Part shown: positions 35,116 through 46,952 of the stretch, one piece after another
Layout: each line of letters begins with the position of its first letter
Numbering within the stretch: the first letter of the stretch is position 1
DNA from: Psophocarpus tetragonolobus
Taxonomy: Eukaryota; Streptophyta; Magnoliopsida; Fabales; Fabaceae
Length of the DNA stretch: 64,000 nt
Direction: 5' to 3'
Assembly: GCA_037954015.1 (NCBI GenBank)
Contig: CM075693.1
Coordinates: 9,272,001 to 9,336,000, forward strand
The notes under the pieces: model-generated
Databases searched by the model: none
What the model was told of the DNA's origin: nothing
What the model saw: the letters and a program-made list of their open reading frames with translations, nothing else
Translations under genes and position numbers: made by a program

Positions 35116-37551
35116 TCACAGGAGCTCAGCAACATTTGATGGCAGCTCCTCAACTTGGACATTATAAAACTTCTGGATGTCAAACAGCATTTTTTCGTCA
35201 TCCTTTGTGACAAAATTGATGGCAACACCTTTTCTGCCAAACCTCCCACTACGACCAATACGATGAAGATAGTTCTCAGGTTGGGTAGGGAGATCATAAT
35301 TTATAACTAGAGACACTTGTTGGACATCAATACCACGAGCCAAAAGATCAGTAGTTATCAAGACACGGGAAGATCCAGAACGGAATTCACGCATAATAAT
35401 GTCCCTGGTATTCTGGTCCATGTCTCCATGGGTTGCAGAAACTGTGTGGTCTCTGCTTCTCATTTTGTCGGTCAACCAATCAACTTTCCTTCTGGTGTTT
35501 ACAAAAATGACACTCTGAGTGATAGCTAATGTCTCATAAAGATCACAGAGTGTGTCAAGTTTCCAATCTTCTCTCTCAACATTGACATAAAACTGTTTTA
35601 TACCTTCCAAAGTGAGCTCATCACGCTTTACAAGGATCCTTACAGGTTTGTTCATAAATTTCCTTGTGATCTCAAGGGCCTCAGGAGGCATTGTGGCAGA
35701 GAAAACTCCAACTTGAATCTTGGATGGAAGCAGCTGAAATATATCATATATCTGATAACAATAAAAAGACAAGGTTAGAGCAGCTATATAAAAGTCAATT
35801 CTTTTAGCATTACACACCCAATAGGCTCAGAAAAAGCCAATTTAAAGGAATTCATATCAGGAATAAAGCACAGAGAAAAGAAACATACATCTGAACAAAA
35901 TTTAAATTGAAAGTCGTTCAAGACTTCAAGGTTAGAGCATTCATATTTTATTACAAGTTTCTACTATATCAGAAAAAAGACACATCCAGACAGACTTAAA
36001 TATATAAATAATTAATGATTACATAAAGAAATAAAAACAGAGTTCACACAGGAGAGTTTGCTTATCAATATAAAACAAAAATAGTGTAAATAATACTTAT
36101 GAAAAACAAAATAAAATATCAGTAATAATTAAACTAAAAAGGCACTACATGAGTTGTAAATTAGAAAGTACCTGATCCTTGAAACCTCGGGAAAGCATTT
36201 CATCAGCCTCATCCAAAACAAACATCTTGATGTGATCTGGCTGAAGTGACTGTCTACGCAGCATATCAAACACACGACCAGGTGTACCAACGACAACATG
36301 AACACCACTAGATAGAATGCGTTGGTCTTCACGCACACTAGTACCTCCCACACAAGCATGAACCTTCACACCTAAATAATCTCCAAGTGCCCGCATAACC
36401 TTCTCAATCTGCTGAGCAAGCTCACGAGTTGGTGCCAAAACCAAGGCCTGGCATTGAGTCAAGCTATAGTCAAGTTGCTGCAAAATACCAGAGCAGAAAG
36501 TAGCTGTTTTTCCAGTTCCGGACTGAGCCTGTTGAATAACATCAAGTCCCTTGCAGAAAGGAACTATTCCCCTTTGTTGAATGGCGGATGGCTTTTCAAA
36601 ACCTAAAGCACAAATCATAATAACTTTAAGGATTGGGGCATACAGCAGAGCAGAGGGACAAAAACACCATAGTTTATTAAAATATAATACAGCAGAATAA
36701 TACAACCCCAGTGACTGTTAAGTTCATAGTCATACCATACATTTTGAATGACTGAGTAAAATATCAATTTTAGGTATATGCATAAACTTAAGTTCATACT
36801 CATACCCTACCATACATTTTGAATGACTGAGTAAAATACCAATTGTAGGTATATGCATAAACTTAAGTTCATACTCATACCATAAATTTTGAATGATTCC
36901 CTTCTCTTGTAAATGATTCCTAACTAAAACATAGCCCTAGAAGTATTGAAAAAATCATGCTATTTAGTCCCTTAAATATTAAAAAAATCATCAAATTAGT
37001 CCCTAAATTTTAGGGACATGCATAAACTTAGGAACTAAACTGAAAGATATTCTATACTCCAGGGATTAAATATATAATTTATCAATTTAGGAACTATCTG
37101 AGAGAACAAAATTGGAGGTTTATTGTTAAAAATAACAAAGAAACACCAATGGCAATAACCAGGAAGAACAATTTTTTGGGTTAGATACAGGAAGAGGAAA
37201 AAATAAGAAAAAAGAACATTAAAATTACCATATGCATAAATGCCCCTGAGAAGATTCTCCAGCAAACCCATAGCGTCAAAACTATCATGCACCTCATCAT
37301 AGGATGTGAAGAAGTCCTGTCCATCGGAAGAAAGTCTAAAAGGGAAAAAAAATCATTAAAATCTAACAGATAACATAAGACGGTATCGCAATCATACATG
37401 CAAGGACAAAACAAGAACACGAATAGCAATATTAGAAATAACAAAAACAGATTTCTTAAAAGAATCGAAAAGAAAAATCTTACAAGTCATTCATTTTGGA
37501 ATCATATTGACGACCATCGAACTGTGACCCCTCAGGTGCAAGTCCAGCCAT
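35116..37551 (-). CDS. eIF4A: Eukaryotic initiation factor 4A, complete, 4 coding exons
   Basis: An ATP-dependent DEAD-box RNA helicase of the eIF4F complex that unwinds mRNA leaders during translation initiation. Exons in transcript order are 37484-37551, 37229-37335, 36172-36602 and 35116-35751. They total 1242 nt, giving 413 residues, the usual eIF4A length. All helicase motifs are intact: the Q motif in GFEKPSAIQQRGI, AQSGTGKT (I), PTRELAQQ (Ia), TPGR (Ib), DEAD, SAT (III), VIFVNTRRK (IV), RGIDVQQ (V) and HRIGRSGRFGR (VI). The start MAGLAPEGSQFDGRQYDS is the typical plant N-terminus, which settles the initiator. The protein ends NVAELL. The upstream region has a telo-box and a site II dyad, usual for translation-machinery genes. 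The family is near-invariant, so the identification is secure. Confidence 0.98.
36721..36898. repeat. Tandem repeat in eIF4A intron 2, unit 70-75 bp
   Basis: A 70-bp unit (36721-36790) is followed by a 75-bp copy (36791-36865) with a 5-bp insertion and by a partial third copy to 36898. Each starts 'agttcata(g/c)tcatacc' and the first two end 'tatgcataaactta'. Confidence 0.85.
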
Positions 37552-37552
37552 G

Positions 37553-37789
37553 ACTGCATAAACAAAGAGAAATTGTTTAAGCAAGCAATTCATCAATAAA
37601 ATGGGCAAAAGTAAAGGGGAGGAGGATTCAGTATAATATCTAAACAGAAGAATAAAATCGATGAAAGGAGTTGAATAAAATTGTGGTTTGGGAAGGGACA
37701 GGCATAAAGAGAAAACACTGAGAATTGTGTTGTGAGAGCTGAAAAAGGGGATAGGGAATGAATGAGGGGAGAGAGGAGAGAGGAGAGAC
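37553..37789 (-). other. Probable 5' untranslated intron of eIF4A
   Basis: On the minus strand TATGCAG, a good acceptor, lies two bases before the start codon. A candidate donor, CTTAAG followed by GTCTCT, lies at about 37788. This would place the whole leader except two bases in a separate upstream exon. Leader introns are common in plant eIF4A genes. The donor choice is inference. Confidence 0.6.
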
Positions 37790-37846
37790 CTTAAGAGGAG
37801 GGAAGGAGAAAAGGAAAAGGAGTGGTGGGTTGAGAAGGGAGGAGAG

Positions 37847-37855
37847 TTAGGGTTT
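37847..37855 (-). promoter_or_regulatory. Telo-box AAACCCTAA
   Basis: The minus strand reads AAACCCTAA about 300 bases upstream of the eIF4A start codon. This element is enriched near the transcription starts of plant ribosomal-protein and translation-factor genes. Confidence 0.65.
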
Positions 37856-38077
37856 CCCGAACTCCTGGGATCTAAGCCGCGGAGTCGAGAAGGGATAACA
37901 AAGGTGGCGTGGGGCAGAGAGGGAAAAAGAGAGTGTGAGTGAGTGGGGAAGTCATAAATAAAACAAGGGTTCCTCTTCCTCTTACCGGGCTCAGCCTCAA
38001 CTCTTTTTTTCTCATTCCCTCACCCGGTCAACGCCCACGGTCAAACTCCCGCGCAACATTTCATCCTCCATTTCTTT

Positions 38078-38091
38078 TGGGCTTCGGCCCA
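38078..38091. promoter_or_regulatory. Palindromic site II element TGGGC-TTCG-GCCCA
   Basis: Two site II half-sites (TGGGCY/GGCCCA) form a perfect inverted repeat with a 4-base spacer, about 230 bp upstream of the telo-box. TCP factors bind such sites in growth-linked plant promoters. Function here is inferred from position. Confidence 0.6.
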
Positions 38092-38399
38092 TCACACTCC
38101 TACAAGCCCGTATTTCCTTTGTTGTTTATACCGCCCTTTCATATTTCGCAGTCCAACATTTTCTTTACTAAAATATTCTTCTTTTTTATTTTTAGTAATC
38201 AAACACAAGTATTGAATTTACAAAATCTTAATAGAAATTGTTGTCATAAAGTATTACGTTTAGAAACAAGATTTTAGATTTTTTTTTTTAAAGATTTCAA
38301 CGATAAGCTAGTTTAGTTCGTTAAGGAATAAAGGAATTGAGAAGAAATTAATGTTTGAATTTCATTACTAATAAAGATTAAGTGATTGTTTTACAACCA

Positions 38400-38785
38400 T
38401 TTTATAAAATTGTTTTCAGTATTTTACTATTTAAAAACTAAAAAACTCGTTCGAGTAGTATTTTCTGAAAATAGTTTTCAAAAACAGTTTTGGTTTTATA
38501 GTTTTTAAAAACTAAAAAACAAGAACAGTCGAAAGTAGTTTTACTTTTCAGTTTTCTATTTTTATTGTGAAAACTCAAAATACAATCAGAATATTTTTTT
38601 TTTTACTTTTTATTAATAAAATTTTAATAAATATGAACAATTTTTTCCATTTTTACATCTTCAAAATAGTTTTCAAATAACACTTACCAAACAAGTTTAT
38701 TTTTTTTTCTTCCCAAAAACAGTTTTTGAAAACTATTTTTAAAAACTTTTTTCAAAAAATAAAAAACAAAACAAAATCAATAAGC
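38400..38785. mobile_element. Repeat family R1, copy 2
   Basis: It is similar in order and orientation to 13230-13645. The duplicate segment B lacks it: copy B runs straight from 'aaagatta' to 'cattac(c)aacaacact'. Its insertion into copy A therefore followed the duplication, unless it was excised from B. Confidence 0.75.
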
Positions 38786-38853
38786 CCTAACATTACTAAC
38801 AACACTAACTTTTGACCTATAAAAAAATTCAATAATGTTTTGGTTTCTGAAAA

Positions 38854-38989
38854 ACGTTTAATTAGTATATACTGATAATGTAAAAAAATTTTACATTAAC
38901 GTTTGTTCTATAATAACTCTTTATTTATATAACTTTAAAAAAAATATTTTGAAAATTTTTTGCACTTACACTTCATAATTTTTTTTCTC
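38854..38989. mobile_element. M9 MITE copy within duplication A, internally deleted
   Basis: It shares the start 'gtttaattagtatatactgataatgtaaaa' with the copy at 41283-41465 but lacks part of the middle. Presence in both duplicates shows that this insertion predates the duplication. Confidence 0.6.
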
Positions 38990-40621
38990 TTCCAAAAAAT
39001 AGTACACTTCTGTTTTGATTCATTGAAGATTTTATTTTATTTTGGTCGTTTAAATAATTTTTTTTTTTTTAGTTTCTATTTTGAAGATAGTGTTAAGTAA
39101 GAGGTAACTTAGTAAATTATCAAGTAATTATAAATTTTGATGACAACCTAGTATAATTTTTGGATAATTGATGTTACAAATAGTTTTGAAAATAGTTTTG
39201 AAAATATGAAAATAGTTTTGAAAATATGAAGCATTAAAAACTCAATTTGTCCTTAAAAGTTATACAAGAATACCATGGTAAGACTTTCTAATGACATAAT
39301 AAGTGACTGGATTGTCAAAATCGTTTAATATTGTCACTAAAAAATAGGGACTAAAACAAAAATGATTGCATGACAACAAGACAAAAAACAAATAAAAAAT
39401 ATTGAAAGGAAAAAGATAAAAAATTTAAAAGACTAAAACAATGCAGTTATTTTCAAGAGATGAAAAGTTATTTAAGCCTAAAACATCAATGTTTTTAAAC
39501 TAGACCAATGAGACACTTGTTATTGTGCATTGGTTCAACTAGTTTTAATAAAATAATCTTTTTTATATTTAAGATACTATAATAACTATATTGAACAATA
39601 AATATTACAACATTTATAATATTAAAATATAAAAATATCATAAGTTATATATACTTAGTAAGTTATAACATAAAAAAATGGATAAGATTATAAAGAAAAA
39701 ATAAATTTTACTAAATACACCCTTGTATTGATAAGTTAGTCCTATTTTTTATTAATTTTTGAATTAAAGGGGATTGACTTAAGGGGAAAAATGTGCATTT
39801 AGAAATTCTTAAAAATTTTCAAAAAAAAAAAATTTAAGCCAATCAATCTAGCAGAACCATTTGAACTATTTTTTTCATTTATTTTTAATCAATTTTGTAG
39901 ACAACTTATTTTCTACCACAACTAATTTTTCGATTGGACTAGTCGAGCTAATAAGTTTGGTCCGGTTCTAAGAACCATGTAAAACATACATTATAAATAT
40001 TGTAAAATTTACATTATAAAAAATAGCTTTTGTAAAATTTGTAGAAAATGAAAAGTGAAGATAACTCAAGTTGACTTTAAAAACAATAAAATAAACACAT
40101 AAATAAAATAACGATTATAATAATAGAAGAAAATAATGATAAAAATGATGGCATGATAGTACTTGGTTCAACTCCAATAGCCAATTTTGGTATCATCTTA
40201 CAATTTAGATTTGAATGGTAAGTTAATTTCAAAAGTTGACTCAAGGAAATAATTTTTATATACACTATTTTTTTATATATTTTTAATTAATATAAATTCT
40301 CCAACAAAAATATTTTCTTTGTTATTTTAGATACTATATGAAAAAGATATTAAAATATAAGACTCTTTTTTCCATTAATTATCGGCTTAAATAAGATAGT
40401 AAATTTATGTTTGGTCTTTACTTTTGTGAGGTATTATAACAATAGTCCCTCAATATCAATTGCGATGTAGTTGTCCTTGGTACCAACAACAAGTGGTGGT
40501 TGGTGGGATAGTATATGTAGATGATCATTGAGGTAATTTTATTATGAGATTTTCCTCACAATACCCTTTTTTTAAAGTAGACAAGGCAAAACTGATGGGA
40601 ATTCCAACATGCACTGACAGT

Positions 40622-41118
40622 TAGGGATGACAACAGGTGGGGTGGAGGTAGGTTTGTCCTCCCCATCCCCGCCCGTGGAAAGTGCGGGGCGAGGGCGGGA
40701 GCAATATAAAGAAAGCAGGTATGAAATTCTAATATTCATCCTCATCCCTTGTCATGTATTTTTGGGTTTGGGTACCCACGCAGGTATCCGTTATATTATT
40801 TTTTATAATTTATATTTAAACTACTTATAATTTATTAAATAAATTATATATTAATTTATTAATATATTTAATTTATTAATTATTAAATAAATTATATGCT
40901 AAGTTATTAATTATATTTTAGTTTTAATGATCCATAAGGTGTAGATTTTTACACAAACATATGAGAGCTTGTTTAACATATAATTATAGGTAAAACATAG
41001 AAGCAAGGTGAGGGCGGGTGCAGAGACGGGGCGAGGACTAACAAACTGACACTCATCCCTATCCTCGATTATCTTAGGCAGGGACAGGGGTAGGTATGAT
41101 TGTCCTGGCAATGACATA
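40622..41118. mobile_element. GC-rich MITE of the 'TAGGGATG' type
   Basis: It starts TTAGGGATGACAACAGG. Near the right end is GGACAGGGGTAGGTATG followed by ATTGTCCTGGCAATGAC, partly the inverse of the left end. GC-rich blocks such as 'ccccatccccgcccg' and 'ggtgagggcgggtgc' flank an AT-rich core. The element lies between the two duplicated segments. The ends are approximate. Confidence 0.5.
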
Positions 41119-41282
41119 TGAGCAGGGGTTTTGTGTGTTGACTATTGATTAAGGAATGAGGAATGAGAGAACTAAGAAAAAATCGCATGTTTGAGTCTCA
41201 TTGCTAACAAAGATTATCATTACCAACAACACTAACATTTGACATATAAAAAAATATTCAATAATGTTTTGGCTTTTAAAAG

Positions 41283-41465
41283 GAGTTTTAATCAGTATAC
41301 AGTGATAATGTAAAAGAATTTTACATTGGCGTTAAACTGTAACTCTTTATTTATATGACTTTTAAAGTATTAATGGATAAAGTTAACAAAAAAACTATAA
41401 ATAAAAGGGTTATGATTGAATGCCAATATAAAATTTTTTAAACTAACACATCATAGTATTTTCTC
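41283..41465. mobile_element. M9 MITE copy within duplication B
   Basis: It starts GAGTTTTAATCAGTATACAG and has the family interior 'gacttttaaagtattaatggataaagttaacaaa'. The right terminus is badly decayed. The length of about 183 bp still fits the family. Confidence 0.65.
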
Positions 41466-41639
41466 TCTTCTAAAAAATAGTACACTTTTGTTTTGATTCT
41501 TTGAAGATTTTTTTATTTATTTTGGTCTTTTAAATAATTCTTTTTTATTTTTTGTTTTAGTTCTTATTTTCAAGAATCAATGTTAATTAAGAGGTAATTT
41601 AGTAACTTATCAAGTAATTAGAAATTTTGATGATAATTT

Positions 41640-41965
41640 TGGGGTTGACTGATTTGGTTTTGTTTTTTAATTTTTAAATAAAGTTTTTGAGAATAAGAGA
41701 AAAAGAACTTGTTTGATAAATATTATTTGAAAACTATTTTAAAAATATGAAAATGAAAAAAAAACTTGTTCTTATTTACGGAAATGTTATTGATGAAAAA
41801 TAAAAAACAATATATTATTTTTCAAAACAAAAATAGAAAACTAATAAGTAAAACTGCTTTCGAAAGTTGTTTTAAGAAAACATTAATCAAAATACTTTTT
41901 AAATTTTTATATACTAAAATACTGGAAACAATTTTATAAAATTGTTGTCAAACAAACATTTAATA
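41640..41965. mobile_element. Repeat family R1, copy 3, inverted
   Basis: Read on the minus strand it matches 13230-13645 and 38400-38785, including the 'acttttcagttttctattttt' type block. Copy A has the uninterrupted sequence 'gatgacaacctagtataattttt' where B is split, so A is the empty site. Confidence 0.7.
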
Positions 41966-42761
41966 TAATTTTTGGATAAACGATAATTTTAATCACTTAC
42001 AACTTTGTTTCATGTTACAAATGATTTTGAAAAGATTAAACATTAAAAACTTAGTTTGTCCTTAAAAATTATACAAGGTTACAATTGTGGGACTTTCTAA
42101 TGATGTAATAAGTGATTGATTGTCAAAATTGTTTAACATTGTTACTTGAAAATAGGGACTAAAACAAAAATTGTTTCCTAAGAACAAGACAAAAAACAAA
42201 TAAAAAATATTCAAAGGACTAAGATAAAAATATTTTTAAAAAACTAAAACAAAAATGTCAATATTTTCAAGGGTCAAAAAGTTATTTAAAGCCTAAAAAC
42301 TCAATGTTTTAAAACTAGACCAATGAAGACATCAATTTACTTTGCACCAGTTCACCTAGTCTTAATAAAATAATATTTTTTATTTTTAATATACAATAAT
42401 AACTATTAAAAAAATATTACGATATTCATAATATTAAAATATAAAAGTATCATAAATCATATCATAAGAATAAATTATTACATATAAAAAAATGGATGAA
42501 GAATGTAATTATAAAATAAAAAATAAATTTTACTAAATACATTCCTCCTTTTTAATAATTTTTTATTAAAGGAGATTGACTTAGGAAAAAGGTACGTGCA
42601 TTTAGAAATTTGTGAACCGATCAATCTAGCAGAATCATTTGAGCTGTCTATTTTCACCAGTTTTTAACCAATTTTGTAGACAATCGGTTTTCTACCCCAA
42701 TCAATTTCTCGATTTGACCCGTCGAGCTAGCCGATTTAGTGTGATTTTGAGAACCATGTAA

Positions 42762-43100
42762 GAGTATTTCTAGCAGAAGATCATATTTTTTTATCTTAAC
42801 TTATTTTTTTATGGACCCCACAATTTAAAGATCTATTCCATTTTTTACTCCAATGGAATATTACATTTTGTGATCTTAAAACACTTTTAGTGAATCCCAC
42901 AAACTTGTTCTTAAATATTGAGTTGAGGAGAAAGATAATAAAAATATTATTTTTTGAACACTAAGTTGATGTCATTTGTTCTTGTAGAATAACAAGATCT
43001 CCACTTGGAGATCAATTTTTTTTTTCTCCAATGGTTGATCTTATCAAGTTCAGATTTTGACTTCAAGATTACCCTTCAATAATACTCACTAGAGTTACTC
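42762..43100. mobile_element. Tourist-like (PIF/Harbinger type) MITE with TAA duplication
   Basis: The left end GAGTATTTCTAGCAGAAG and the right end, reverse complemented GAGTAACTCTAGTGAG, are inverted repeats. TAA flanks both sides (42759-42761 and 43101-43103). The paralogous segment A reads 'gaaccatgTAAaacatac' with a single TAA and no insert. The length is 339 bp and it is non-coding. Confidence 0.85.
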
Positions 43101-43391
43101 TAAATCATACATTACAAATATCTTAAGATTTACATTATGAAAAATAGTTTCTGTAAAATTTGTGAGAGAATAAAAGGTCAAGATGGCCCAAGTTGACTTT
43201 AAAAACAATAAAATAAAGATAAAAATAAAAACGATTAAAATAAGAGAAAAAAATAAAGATAAAAACGATGGACAATGCTACAATTGAACTCCCAATAGGC
43301 AATTTAGGTATCATCTGAGAATTTATATTGGAATTGTAAGTTAATTTCAAAAGCTAACTCAAGATAGGAAGGAAATCATTGTTATATACAC

Positions 43392-43394
<3 letters not shown>

Positions 43395-43443
<49 letters not shown>
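43395..43443. repeat. (TA)n microsatellite
   Basis: About 24 TA dinucleotides within duplication B. Copy A has only a short T/A stretch at the same point. Confidence 0.95.
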
Positions 43444-43445
<2 letters not shown>

Positions 43446-43804
43446 CTAGTTGATATAAATCTCCAACAAAATATTTTCTTTCTTATTTTAGATACTATAT
43501 GAAAAAAAATTAAAACATAACACCCTTTTGCATATTAATTACCAACTCAAATAAGATAGTAAATTTACATTTGATTTTTATTTTTGTGAGATATTATAAC
43601 AGTAGTCTCTCAAATTTGGAAAAATATCTTGTGAATCTCAAAAATTAAATTTTGGTATTCATATTGCTGTTTGTTGTTACTTTATTTAGGGACTATAATA
43701 ATAGTAGTTTATAAATTTTAAGGACTATAATGATAGTAAGTTTTACGTAAGAAAATCTGAATTGAATTTCAAGGATTTATTCGATATTTCTTTATAATTT
43801 TTAA

Positions 43805-44139
43805 TTAAAAATATGTTTGATTACAATTTAGAACACATTTGTACTAAAGTATTTTTAGAAAACAATTGAAAACAGAAAATAAAGTTGTTTTCAGTATTTT
43901 AAAACATTAACTTTATGTAAAAACTTAATAACAACATTGTAATTGTATAAAAAAATAATATATAAATTTATTTTAAACTATATACGTAGATAATTTATAA
44001 TATTCTTATTAAAATTGATTAAATTTAACAATATTATTTTTTGAAAATAGAAATATAAAATAAAAATAAACATATTTTCTAAATGTTAAAAATTTAAAAA
44101 TAAAAACAAAAAACATTTTCTCAAATAAAAAACCACCTA
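43805..44139. mobile_element. Repeat family R2, copy 2
   Basis: It aligns with 27361-27788 from 'aatatgtttgattacaattta' to 'attttctcaaat' and 'accaccta', lacking the first 60 or so bases. Confidence 0.65.
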
Positions 44140-44501
44140 ATTTATTTTCACTTTTTTTATATATTCTTTTAAAACAAGAAACAATAAAAACAATGTTGCT
44201 TTATGTATTCATTACTATAACAATATGAAATAGACAGATATTTGTAACTGCAATGTCATATTGTACAAATGAATAACATGAATACGGTAAAAAACACATT
44301 TAAATCATTGATTGAATGTTAACTAGAAATTTAAAATAAAAGCCAGACAGCAATCCAAGATGGTTGGAGGTAGAGATGACAAAAATATACGCGTCTGCGG
44401 ATACCTATGGATAAAACTTGCTGAAATATCTGCACGATGTGAGTTTTTCTCTACCCACTATTTAACAGACGCGGGTACGGTGCGAGTACCCGCTAAACTA
44501 A

Positions 44502-44505
<4 letters not shown>

Positions 44506-44561
<56 letters not shown>
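44506..44561. repeat. (TA)n microsatellite
   Basis: About 28 TA dinucleotides inside the hAT-like element. Confidence 0.95.
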
Positions 44562-44564
<3 letters not shown>

Positions 44565-44951
44565 TTAAAAAAGATAATATTTTTGAAAAATAAATCAATT
44601 TAAATATTAATTATCAAAATTTATTGATATAATCTTATTTTTTTATGAAAACGTCATAGATAATAAAATTATTTATTATAAAAATACCGATAATATAAAA
44701 TAAAGATTTTATTTGTATTAAACATTTTCTTATAATATATTATATTAATCTACTTTTAGATCCAATTAATCTTGTAGAAACTAATATAATTTTATTTCTA
44801 GATTTTCCAAAAATAAATGATTTATTTGATAAAACTTCTTATAAAAAATATTTAATTTTAAAAAATTTATTTTTTTAAAAATATCTATTGGTATCCGTGG
44901 ATACCTGCGGATATTAAAAAAACTCGCGGGTATTTTTATAACAAGTACTTC

Positions 44952-45058
44952 TATAGCGGGTACCCAGCGAGTTTTTAACGGGTTATGGGTAGCGAGTTTT
45001 TATAGCGGGTACCCAGCGAGTTTTTAACGGGTTATGGGTAGCGAGTTTTTATAGCGGG
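44952..45058. repeat. 49-bp tandem repeat, two full units plus part
   Basis: The word TATAGCGGG starts at 44952, 45001 and 45050, exactly 49 bp apart. Each full unit contains 'tacccagcgag' and 'aacgggttatgggtagcgag'. It is GC-rich within AT-rich surroundings. Confidence 0.9.
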
Positions 45059-45120
45059 TCGGGTGGCAGGTAACCACTACCCGTGCCCGCCCCTGACCCG
45101 TTGCTATTCCTAGTTGAAGG

Positions 45121-46952
45121 TTATAAAAATTATGGTGCGACCATTTCCTATAAAGAAAAAACCCAGGAAACAAAAACTTTCAAGATACATTAAATATATT
45201 TTTAAGACTTTAATAAATTTTTTCGTCCTAGAAAATAAATATTTTTTATTTTATTTTAGTTTTTATAGTGTTTTTTAGTTTCTAAAATATGTTTTGCTTT
45301 GAAAATAGTCTTTATGGTTATATGACTCCTTTTAAGTGATAACATAACTAATCTTTTGAAAACAATAATATAATAATGATATATGATTGTTATAAGATTT
45401 AATTATGTTTTGCTCACAAAAATTACATATTTTTATCTCAATCTTTTAAAGGTTTTTTTTAATTTTATTTCAATCCTCATAATGTTTTTGTTTAAAATAA
45501 TCTCTATAGCTAAATACCCAACACTAAATGATGACGTGGGTAATCTTTTATAATGTTTAGTAGTACGAAAATGAGTTTAATTGTTATTAAAGATTAATGA
45601 GAAGAGTTTAAAAATAATTATTTTAAGATTTCAAATAATTATGCATGTTATGAATCAAAATTATATTATCAATCAATAAAAACGTTGTTAGTATAAATTT
45701 TAATGTAATTCTTATAAAATTTAATAAATTTATCATATATTATTATTTTCATTATATGAAGTGAGTGTGAAGTGAGTGACATGACAAAACATTACTTAAC
45801 ATTAAGCATCTAATAATAGAGACTATTTTAAAATAAAACATATTTTGAAAACTAAAATAAAATAAAAAACTTTGTAATAAAATAAAAAAAAAAGTTTAAT
45901 TAGTAGACATTAACTGTATTATACTGTCGTTCAATCACACTTATTCTTTTATATGATTTTTAAAGCTATAATTATATTAAGGCTATCAATGATAATATAT
46001 TTTATTTCATTTTCAAAAATCACATATCATTATTAATCATGTTATCGTTTAATGTTAGCAAAAACTATTTCAAACAAAAAATATTTTGTCTACTAAAATT
46101 AAAAGATATTTAAAATATAAAGGTATAAAAATTTCTTGTATATTATTGCTTAATAATAATTAAAGAAAAAGAATTTTTCATTAAAGTCAAACTTAAAAAA
46201 AAAAGTAGACTTACAAAGAAAACATGTTAAAAAGATGAAAGAGATGATGTAATGACGGTTTAATTTTCCATTACATAAATTAATTGATTTTAGATGCATA
46301 ATTAATTTCAAATAAATTTTGATAAACTTGTTTTCCATTAGAAAAGAATTAAAAATTAATTATAGCTTTAAAATATATTCAAGGTTAAAACAACCTGAAA
46401 TAACTTATACATTGAAGAAAGAATTTTACAATTATTTTACTTAACTGAAGATTATAGTAAAAACATTTAAACATAATTCACGTAATCTCAAACTCAATCT
46501 TAACCAAAATTAAATTTACAAAACCAATTATATTCAAAACCAATTTTGCTACCCCTCATATAAGCACTTACAAAATAGAAAACAATCTTCCAAACAATCA
46601 TGAAAAATATAAATATAGAACAAGTAATAAAAAAATTAACATAACATTATGTAGACACTAGACACTACTTGACGTTGAGATCCATGGTATGGAAGCTTAG
46701 CAAAAACTCCTCCAAATAGCTTGCTTCTCAAGATTTCTTCTAAAAACATAAGTTACATATTTTTCTAAGAATTATTTATATAAAAACTACAAAAGTATTT
46801 GGCCTAGCTTTCTTTTATTAAGAAAGAAAAGGCAAAACTACCTTAAACCAAACACTAGCTAATCCCGAAGCTTGTAATCTGTTAACTTTGAAAAATGTTT
46901 GGGGCATTTGGCCTTTGAGGTATCATCATTTTCAAACTCATGAGAACTTTGC
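45121..46952. other. Intergenic DNA downstream of THO6
   Basis: AT-rich without a recognisable gene. A truncated M9 MITE start ('gtttaattagtagacatt' and the 'gatttttaaagc' block) lies at about 45893-45985. The THO6 3' untranslated region probably covers about 46680-46952. Confidence 0.5.

Larger units (their letters stand above)
38313..40455. repeat. Tandem duplication, copy A
   Basis: It is homologous along its length to 41137-43610. Shared segments, in order, are 'acaacactaac(t/a)tttgac', 'caataatgttttgg', 'aagaggtaa(c/t)ttagtaa', 'aaaaataaattttactaaataca', 'caattttgtagacaa', 'taccaatttaggtatcat'-like text, 'ctccaacaaaa(t)atattttctt' and 'gatactatatgaaaaa'. Copy A alone carries R1 element 38400-38785. 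The sequence is non-coding. Divergence by eye is of the order of 10-15%, so the duplication is old. Confidence 0.8.
41137..43610. repeat. Tandem duplication, copy B
   Basis: A direct partner of 38313-40455. It is longer because it carries an inverted R1 element (about 41640-41965), a TAA-flanked MITE (42762-43100) and a TA tract (43395-43443) that copy A lacks. Confidence 0.8.
44371..45112. mobile_element. hAT-like non-autonomous element
   Basis: The left end TAGAGATGACAAAAATA and the right end, reverse complemented TAGGAATAGCAACGGG, resemble the common TAGGGATGGCAA terminus. Flanks are GTTGGAGG (44363-44370) and GTTGAAGG (45113-45120), 7 of 8 identical. The interior has a TA tract (44506-44561) and a 49-bp tandem repeat. 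It is non-coding. Confidence 0.75.
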
